Source: Acanthaster planci
Taxonomy: Eukaryota; Echinodermata; Asteroidea; Valvatida; Acanthasteridae
Direction: 5' to 3'
Length of the DNA stretch: 64,000 nucleotides
NCBI RefSeq assembly: GCF_001949145.1
Contig: NW_019091736.1
Coordinates: forward strand, 53,938 to 117,937
In this document: positions 56,820-64,000 of the stretch, in pieces
How the letters are laid out: each line of letters starts with the position of its first letter
Position numbering within the stretch: position 1 is the stretch's first letter
Made by a program: the position numbers and the translations under genes
The notes under the pieces: model-generated
Databases searched by the model: none
The model's input: the letters and a program-made list of their open reading frames with translations, nothing else
Told to the model about the DNA's origin: nothing

Positions 56820-58330
56820 TCCCCTCAACCATCCATCCCCACCTTACTTGGTGGCTCTTCAGACATCTCAATGTGGGTCTCCCCTTCTCACCAAACCCTA
56901 AGGTTACAATCATCACCAACATTTCAAAGTTTAGGTGGAGGGCCTCTCTCCCTCCAAGCTTCCAAGCAGCAGGCATGTGGGGTCCTCAACACCAGCTAAT
57001 ACATGTCAACATTTTCAAACTTCAGGTGATCTTCATACGTCATTTTCAAATGGCTGTAGAGGGCAAATGTGACATGGTTCAATCAGACAGTGCAATGACA
57101 ATTGCATATATCAATCTCCAAGGCGGCACATGGTCTCCATAGTTGTGCCTACTGACTTGGCAACTACTCCACTGGACAATGGAAAAGACTATTGTCCTAC
57201 AGGCAGACACACTTTCACCGGGGTCTGTCCGACTGACTGAATGTACTTCGAACTTTATAGTGGTCAACATGATTTTCCTCACAAGGGGCAGACCTTTTTG
57301 CTTCTGAACTCAACGCACAACTAGCAGTGTTCTGCACCAGACTACCTCATCCTCTGGTGTGGGCCACAAACACCCTGTAGATAAGCTGGGAGGGTATGTC
57401 AGCATATGCCTTTCCTCTGATATCACTACTTCCCAAGGTTGTCTCCAAGATCAAATGGGAGGGATGCCAAGTACAACTCGTTGCACCCTTCTGGCCTTGA
57501 CAACCATGGTCCCCACAACTAACCAGGCGGATAGGCCAATAGTAAAGTCGGGAATCGGTCAGGATGATGATTGTCCACATGGAAGAAATATACAACAGCA
57601 TTGAATTTTCTCATGAAGAATCAGACTCCCTCATTCCTGAACATACCAACACACTTTTTTTTCTCACAAAAACTCTGTTAGACACAAGATTCAGGGGGCT
57701 GCAGAAACTTCAGCAGATGGTGGACCGATTAATTTTGCTATTTCAATAATTTAAAGTGGATATCTGATGGCACCTTTCTTTTTTATGATTGATGTGATGA
57801 TCCCAGAGTCACTTCATTGACTAATTGACTATAATTAAGTTTTTATGACTTAATCACAGACCTGTAAATAATTAAATAATTCTGTAAGAAGTTAACTTTC
57901 TAATAACATATCGAGCTCGTGTTGTAAATATTAGAATACAGAATATTGGAATTCCAGAAGACCCTTTGATCTTGTTATTTATTTTGATTGTCAGGGCATC
58001 CTGTAGGATCCAGGGTTGCCATTCCTAATTGTGAATAGCCAAATGTCGGAGGGGTGACATGCATCATAAAGCATCGTCATTAGTTTCAACCATCAAATTT
58101 GCTAACATGGACTGGCTGAATCCTTCAGATGATCAGAGCTGATGTCACATCAGAGCACATGACATCAGGGCAGTTTTTACATCATTGGCCTACTTCCAGT
58201 GGGTATTTCTATCAGATGTTTGCAAAGCTGCCTGCTGAACTCGTCCCATACTTTCAAATTTTGGTGTCTCAGTGATGTTTTACAAGAAGACAGTGCTCAT
58301 TGCAAGGTGATCCTTGCATCTGAAAAACAG
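56820..58330 (+). pseudogene. DIRS-type retrotransposon, copy 1 (RNase H to recombinase end)
   Basis: LGFPFS-like region then FRWRASLPPSFQAAGMWGPQ (56935-57000), DMVQSDSAMTIAYINLQGGT (57070-57130; RNase H with the DIRS signature AYIN.QGGT), ADLFASELNAQLAVFCTRLP (57284-57343), SWEGMSAYAFPLISLLPKV (57388-57440) and VAPFWP (57479-57496) follow in DIRS order in several frames. After an unrecognised gap, HDIRAVFTSLAYFQWVFLSD and VCKAAC at 58154-58235 give the C-terminal tyrosine recombinase with its H-x-x-R box. The RT part is missing. Stops interrupt every domain. A hairpin at 58438-58466 follows. Confidence 0.8.
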
Positions 58331-59280
58331 GCCAAGAAGCGTCTCTCCAGAAGGATGGCCAACGACTCATCTTCACATCAATTTTTGGTGAGCGTCGTCA
58401 TAATAATCACTCATACACTTAACATTGCTTTATGAACACTCTTCATCTCAATTTATGATGAAGAGTTACACATATTTATCTTTTGTTTTGAGGAAAAGTG
58501 TGTCCTCACCAAATCCCCTCCCCTGGGGTACGGTGCTCCTCTGCAGATTGTAGGGTCTATTGCGTTCAACCTACCTAACCAGTCACTACGTATGCAAATT
58601 TCCCATGCAAATTTGGACAAAAAGGTGGAAATCGGGACCGATCGCCAACCCAAAGGAAGAAGTTAAATCTTCAGAGGCTAAGGTTTCTGGTGTTGACAGT
58701 GGTCAAGCATACCCTCAGTCAGACATGAAATTCCACGTCTTCACTCTAGGCAACCAAATTTTGTTCTCCTCTAACTCACACGCAGAATTTTACCCCTCAC
58801 ACATTCTCTTTTTTGTTGACTTGAATGCCTACCCATTTGTTTTCACGGTTTGGAAGTTCTTGAACAAAACCCATGGCTGAGAATACAATACTCAGTGATG
58901 CAACACCATGATAAAACCATTTTAGAAAGACGCATATCCGACAGTTAACCCATGATTGGTTGAGACCCATCTGGGTGGGAACTTCATGCAAAGATGATTT
59001 GGTTGACATGGACTATTCCATTTTTACACACTCTGAGGGTTACAATTTTCTTGAGAGCTATGACTGATATTACTTTATTGGAACTCTTGTGATACAATGG
59101 TTTGCAGGGTCCTGGCAATAGATTGCCTCGGATTGATACTAGGGCCAAACTCTGGTCCCATGCAAAAGACTAATGCTTCACACTGGAGTCTGAGATAAAA
59201 TCCCTATTCCAAAGTACACCATCCTTCAAGCTCAACCCAGGCAAGTAAAGGTCGATTTCTTGTCAAGATCCTTCCTCGTA
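58331..59280. other. Stretch between the two DIRS copies
   Basis: Contains a 10-bp hairpin ACTCTTCATC/GATGAAGAGT at 58438-58466. The rest may include DIRS pre-RT sequence of copy 2 but no motif is convincing before ~59280. Confidence 0.35.
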
Positions 59281-59900
59281 CCCAAATAGGAATCAGACAA
59301 ATGGCATCTCATCAATCTGAAACCACCGAAGAGATTCATCCACTAAAAGAAATGCCATTCGGAAATCAACCTAATGGTAGTACACTTCCCATTCTAGGCC
59401 TCGTCAATCAATTTCTGGATGCCTATTCCCACGTTTCCATTCATGAATGTGACCACAGGTTCCTCCACTTAGTGTACAAAGGGAAGACATACAAAGTCTA
59501 AGCTCTTCCACCTGGTCTGTTTACTTTGCCCAGAGTTTTACTTGGGGTTGCGTAGATTGTCACCACCCATGTATGGCAGCTGATCACCATGATCCCCCAG
59601 TACTTAGATGACTGGCTGATTGTCAGATGGTCCGGATGCAAGGCCGTAGCGTCAACCCACATTACCTGCAACCTTGCTATCCCACTCAGCCCCGTCATCA
59701 ACCAAGAAAGGTGGAAGCTGGTATCATCCCAGCTCCCAACTAACCTTCGGGCGATTCTCAACTTCTGCAAAGGCAGCATCACCCCGACAGTCGGACAAGG
59801 TACCAAGCTACAGAAATGCCCATCTCACTTCAGTCCACTCAACTGCCGCCAGCCTTTGCTTGGCTCCACCTCCTCAGAATGATGGCCAACATGATGAACT
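59281..59900 (+). pseudogene. DIRS copy 2, reverse transcriptase
   Basis: NQFLDAYSHVSIHECDHRFL matches the DIRS motif D..DAYFHIPIH..H..FL. YKGKTYKV is followed by a stop and ALPPGLFTLPRVLL (FGLSTAPRVF equivalent). IPQYLDDWLIV at 59590-59622 has the intact catalytic YLDD. A stop and frameshifts disrupt it. Downstream the frame continues without clear motifs to ~59880. DIRS RTs act with a tyrosine recombinase rather than an integrase, in agreement with the downstream domain. Confidence 0.82.
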
Positions 59901-60089
59901 TAGTACTGTGAAGCAGGCTTTGTTTGAGTCTGCTGCAACTCTGCCTGCTTTCTTAATGCCATCCTAAAATGTAGACTGTTGAACTTCCGGTCCTCAAATC
60001 AAAGGACACTTGCCAACATCTGCTAGGGTGGCTAAAGGAAGATCATCTATACACCAAATTCAGTATTACGGGCAAAACCAAGATACTCA

Positions 60090-60840
60090 TTAGGACTGCG
60101 TCCTGGCTTGAATGGAACCTCTTTCCCCGCATCAGGTTTCAGGGAACTGGGATGACCACTCTTAGCAAAATCACCTTTAATGCCTGAGAACTTCTAGCAA
60201 TTTTCAGTGCCCTTCGTCTTCTCATATGCATCAAAGGGGAGAACAACCTGGTCAGCCCAGACAATTCAACAGCAATGGCTAATTCCTACCATCAAGGTGG
60301 CACATATTTTTTCCCAGTTAAGCATCCTAACATGGGAATCTTACAATGGATAAAACACCATGGAATCAACCTGCAAGCAGTCATCTTCGCAAGGCCAGAC
60401 AATACAATAGCAGTCACGCTCACAACAACTAAGTCGACTCTGCTCTCTGGCATAGTCAAAACACTCTTCCTTATGATAAGAGAACTCACATTAAGCTCTT
60501 CTCATTAGTAGACAAGGCCAAGCTCCTGGTGTTTTCCACCAGAGCATCACATCCATGGGCATTGGCCATGATTGCTTCATCTACAGTATCTACAGATCAG
60601 ATAGGCCTTCTTACTAATGTACGCTTTCCCTCCAATCTCTTTCTGATATCTCTTTGTCCTCCCCAAGATAGAGCACAAACACTGCTGGATATTACTAATT
60701 GCCTCACTCTGGCAGCGACGGCCCTGGTTCCCCAGACTGAACAGGCTTTTGGTTTACCAGCTGTCCATCCTCCTGACCAGACCAGACCTCCCCCAACAGC
60801 CCAAGTCAAAGATCCTGCAAGCAGGCACCTGAGGTCCTAA
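60090..60840 (+). pseudogene. DIRS copy 2, RNase H and downstream conserved segment
   Basis: ELLAIFSALRLLI (60190-60228) and SPDNSTAMANSYHQGGTYFF (60255-60315) correspond to RNase H motifs, with QGGT retained. HHGINLQAVIFARPDNTIAV matches the end of the domain. YAFPPISF (60620-60645), LPKIEHKHCWILLIASLWQR (60661-60722) and RPWFP equal the conserved region between RNase H and recombinase. Several stops and frame changes. Confidence 0.75.
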
Positions 60841-60889
60841 ACGTACGGTATTGGATATCATCCAATAATCCTTTAGCTCAGCAGGACTT

Positions 60890-61845
60890 TCTGGGGATGC
60901 TGCAGCCACGACCGCATAAGTACAGCGCCTCTCTGACTGTTGGTCCTCTCAGCGCAATAGCAGATTTTGTCAGGTGTTCAAGTCTCCACGGTCTGCTTCT
61001 ACAGATCTCTGATGATACGGCTCTTCATTATCTCCTGCGTGGTATATCCAGTGAACGTCTTCATATCAAGCAGTTAGTCGTGTCTGGGGACCTACTGAGC
61101 AAAAGCCTTCCATTTGCTTACTGCTCCTGTTTTGTTTGAGCCCGTCGCTGACATCTCCCAGCCTTCCTCCTGGGTGTGGGTGCCTCTAAAGGATACGGTA
61201 TACTGCAAGCCCACTCTGTTTACCAAAGTTCACTTTCACTGGCAGCTGTATAATTTCCGCCTCATCCCATCCATTGGCTTTCTGGAGAAAAATCAGACCT
61301 CATCATTGGAGTCGCTGGATATATTTGAGCTCTTGATTGCTTCACACACCGAAGGCAATATGAACAAACGCTGATGCCCAGTCCACATACTGAACTGGCA
61401 CTTAGTGAAGCAAAAAAACTGGACAGGGAACGGCACCCAGTGATTCCTCACTTACCACAAGGCCCCATCACCCAGCAGCAAGAGACTCTGTCACCTACTG
61501 GACGTTGTTGGCCATCTTATTCGCCAAGCCAGACTGGCCATCATGCCCTGACAAATATAGTCAACGCTATATCGGGGCCCATGATGTAAAGGCAGGTAAC
61601 TACATGTGGGCCTTAATTTCAAGGGCTATCCACTGTAGACATCTGCAAGGCTGTGTGTTGGGAAGTTTCCTTTTACCCTCACCATCTTTCTTACAGGGAC
61701 GTCTTGCGTGACAGCTCTGCACTCGGCGAGAATATCTTACGGTCAACAGCACAGAGGTCAAGGAGACCTCCTGCAGACAGGGCAGATGACAAGTCATCTG
61801 ATGACCTAACTAGGATGACCCTGGTCTTTCATCTTCTCTAACACA
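60890..61845 (+). pseudogene. DIRS copy 2, tyrosine recombinase
   Basis: TVGPLSAIADFVRCSSLHGL (60930-60990) is the N-terminal core-binding part. APVLFEPVADIS (61120-61155) and FLLGVGASKGYGILQAHS (61165-61220) cover the first Arg box, where the Arg appears replaced. AHDVKAGNYMWA (61577-61612) is the H-x-x-R box with Lys in place of Arg. VDICKAVCWEVSFYPHHLSY and RDVL (61637-61710) give the terminal Tyr motif. The pieces lie in different frames, so the gene is dead. Such recombinases insert DIRS circles. Confidence 0.75.
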
Positions 61846-61947
61846 TGAGTTTATCATTTACAATTCATCCATTTATGTCCATCATGTTCAGTGCATGTGT
61901 CATAACCCACCCCCCTCTTAAGACCGGTGCCACTCTGCATATGTAGT

Positions 61948-62039
61948 GACTATTTGGGTAGGTTTAACGTAGTAGACTCCTCCCCCACATACATGTGCAT
62001 GTGGGTTGAGTCTGCTAAAGAAAATCTACCCAAACAGTC
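61948..62039. repeat. 92 bp imperfect palindrome after DIRS copy 2
   Basis: GACTATTTGGGTAGGTTT at 61948 pairs with AAATCTACCCAAACAGTC ending at 62039 (16 of 18). Inward, AGTAGACTC/GAGTCTGCT and CCCACAT/ATGTGGG continue the stem to an ACATGTGC centre. Position ~100 bp after the recombinase end fits an inverted DIRS terminal sequence, but a separate foldback element is possible. Confidence 0.75.
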
Positions 62040-62594
62040 CTCACCTGCCCATCCTCCCCACTGTGGTTCTGACTTGAATTGCTTTTGAAAAGGATGAACA
62101 TGGTGGTGTGACCACAATGCATTAGGGGACGTCAGGATGCACTATGGGTGATCAAGTCTGCTGTCCACATCTCACTTGAGGGTTTTCGAGTTGGGAGGTT
62201 CTAACACGGAAAAAGCACTGCCTTTTTGGCCTGTCAATTTGTTTAAACTGTTTATCTCAAATCAATAAGATTAAGCAACTATTGGTTTAATCCTTTGTTT
62301 ATCTAAATTCTTATCAATTGGCGTAAGTTTTTTGAAAGAAATTTCTTAAGGATTAACTTCATTTTTACTTTAAAAATACTTTAGTTCAGGTTTTCCATTT
62401 TGTATAACCACTTCATGAAGTTTTAATTATGAAAAAAGACCATTGGAAAGCAGAGAACAATAATTTCAGGAGTGCAAAATTTACGTGCTGCTGTGTACAT
62501 GTACATGTGTCCACTAATTGACACTTTTAACATTTACTTTCATGGACATTTTCATGGACATTATTTTTTTTTGTTTTTCATGACTTGATGCCCC
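62040..62594. other. Stretch without recognised gene
   Basis: AT-rich sequence with no coding or RNA signal recognised. Confidence 0.4.
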
Positions 62595-62850
62595 ACTTAT
62601 CTGATGTAAAACAATATGTCATTTACTGGTGGTTTTAGGAATTGTCATAGTTTCATCCCTTGAAAAAATGACGAAAATAACAAATTTACTGAATGTATCA
62701 GTTTTAGGACATGTTATATTTTCATCTCTTGAAAAAGTAACAAAATTCCTTGTACTGGATTTACTGATGGGTCATTTCAACCCTTTAAAAAATGACAAAA
62801 AAGACAAAGTTTCTGGAAAGTACTGCTTTGAGGATGTTATATTTTCATCT
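62595..62850. repeat. ~69 bp tandem repeat
   Basis: GTTTTAGGAATTGTCATAGT and GTTTTAGGACATGTTATATT start units at ~62631 and ~62700. Each is followed by TTCATCYCTTGAAAAA and a lysine/asparagine-like A-rich stretch. A third, diverged unit carries GGATGTTATATTTTCATCTC near 62831. The ORF across it is repeat-derived. Confidence 0.6.
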
Positions 62851-63299
62851 CTTTCATTCCTAGCACGGGTGTTACGAGTTTGCTCATTCTGGCCTTTTTT
62901 ATGAGTTTTGCTTTTTATTTTATTAGAATGAGTGGAAATTTATTTTACTACTTTTATGAGTTCAACTATTTCAATGAGAAATGAAAAGAAAACACATGAG
63001 AAATGACAAGAAGAACATTAAGAGAGAAAGAAGTTCTCTTCAAATATTTGTCGGTGTGTATTTCTATGTGTACTTGATTTTATTGGTTTCTAAGATTTTA
63101 CTTGAAATTGTTGGGGAAATAAAGTTTTGGGAAAGATAGTATCCATTTTGAACTTAAACTGTGAGAGGGAAAATGAACAAGTTGAGAGATAAAATGTGAG
63201 AGTGGTTTGGGGGAGATATAACTTTTGTAGATGGGAAATATATAACAGAAAAACCCTATAGCTTCAAAAAATAGCCAAAGTTATATGCAGCAGCGCCGC

Positions 63300-63743
63300 A
63301 AAAACCTACACTTTTAGACCCCATTTTTTATAGCATGATTCATTTGTCCGTCATTGCCCGCACTCATTGAACAGTTTACAAAGCCCAGTGCATGTGGGCA
63401 CAGCTTCCCATTCACTCACCGCACGTTGACCGTCAATCACTCTGCATAGCAACACAGCAGTACAGCAATGCGCTGGGCCAGGTCCCGAAACAAAAGAGCC
63501 CTTATGTAAAACTTCACAATGGGGGCTCTATATACGGAGCGGGTGGCTCGGCTGCAAAACTAAAGGGTCAATGGAAGTTGCTTGTGAGGGCTAGACTCGC
63601 CACGGGACAACCATTTTATGGGGTTTAGGCGTTCAGAAAAAACAATATGAATTTTTGAAGATTTTTGAAAAACTAAAATATGAAAAAACGGCCTGGCAAT
63701 GCATAAAAAAGTTTTTAAAAAGCACCCGGCAGCAAGTGGTTAA
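63300..63743. mobile_element. Partial TTAA element, inverted relative to 39557-40115
   Basis: The right end CACCCGGCAGCAAGTGG followed by TTAA at 63740-63743 equals the reverse complement of the left end of the 39.6 kb element, and an internal GAAACAAAAGAGCCCTTAT phrase also corresponds. The other terminus is not visible, so it is truncated or diverged. Sequence from 62851 to 63300 shows nothing recognisable. Confidence 0.45.
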
Positions 63744-63928
63744 TATCTCTAAAAATAGTACACCGCACACAGTATTAAGTGCAGATTCTGATAGACAGGG
63801 CCACAATACATAGATATAGCATGCAGGTCTATACCTACCTTAAAACAAAAGATGTGGGCCTCCAAATATGGTCCAAAATTTACTGTGCAATTCCCGGATC
63901 CCAAAAGTGGGTGTGGCACCCAAACTTT

Positions 63929-64000
63929 GCCGTACCCGCTGCTTCACCTGACTCGGACCGGCCAGCTGACCCCGGCAAGCTCGGTGGGCGAGTGGTTAAG
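63929..64000 (+). mobile_element. SINE copy truncated by window end
   Basis: CGTACCCGCTGCTTCA, ACTCGGACCGGCCAGCTGA and a GGTGGGCGAGTGGTTAAG A-box match 4073-4145. The B box would lie beyond the window. Confidence 0.75.

Overview
The window is animal nuclear DNA, most likely from a marine invertebrate. It has no operons and many long intergenic stretches. It contains GT-AG spliced exons of a conserved animal gene (SMIM14) and a dense, decayed mixture of retroelements (Penelope-like, Ty3/Gypsy, BEL/Pao, DIRS), DNA-transposon miniatures, tRNA-derived SINEs and satellites. The palindrome TACATGTA and runs of ACATGTAC occur throughout. Abundant DIRS, Penelope-like and BEL elements plus a zinc-finger/tyrosine-recombinase gene family suggest an echinoderm, hemichordate, amphioxus or lophotrochozoan, but the sequence alone does not decide which. 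Two runs of N (38205-38537 and 52134-52318) are assembly gaps inside minisatellites.

Layout. 1-10.5 kb: a composite repeat of two blocks. One block is rich in TGACGTCA palindromes and GTGTACAAA motifs; the other is an ~830 bp block present twice. This stretch also holds a foldback element carrying a tRNA-like sequence and a ~118 bp satellite. 13.3-14.1 kb: a degenerate tandem repeat containing a perfect 57 bp palindrome. 14.3-16.5 kb: an antisense Penelope-like fragment abutting a sense Gypsy pol fragment. 19.0-21.5 kb: a three-exon, frameshifted gene with zinc-binding motifs, a tyrosine-recombinase core, an acidic exon and a SANT/Myb-like tail. 23.0-24.3 kb: further tandem repeats, including a second array of the 7 kb satellite family. 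28.6-29.3 kb: a GIY-YIG remnant of a Penelope-like element and a TTAA-flanked miniature element.

37.2-53.8 kb: SMIM14 on the + strand, the only clearly intact host gene. Three coding exons (37237-37311, 53383-53431, 53669-53820) join in consistent phase. Its ~16 kb first coding intron holds a TTAA element, a 724 bp hAT-like miniature element, a BEL/Pao RT fragment, an SGNH-like fragment, an antisense Gypsy element of more than 4 kb with gag, protease, RT, RNase H and integrase, and two minisatellites. The last coding exon is not confidently located. 56.8-61.9 kb: two decayed DIRS elements in the same orientation, the second followed by a 92 bp imperfect palindrome. The window ends in the same SINE family seen at 4.1 kb.

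The retroelement reading frames are interrupted by stops and frameshifts, and several catalytic residues are replaced, so these are fossils. The clearest biology is SMIM14. The least conventional objects are the spliced zinc-finger/tyrosine-recombinase gene, the CRE-palindrome composite repeat and the foldback tRNA element.
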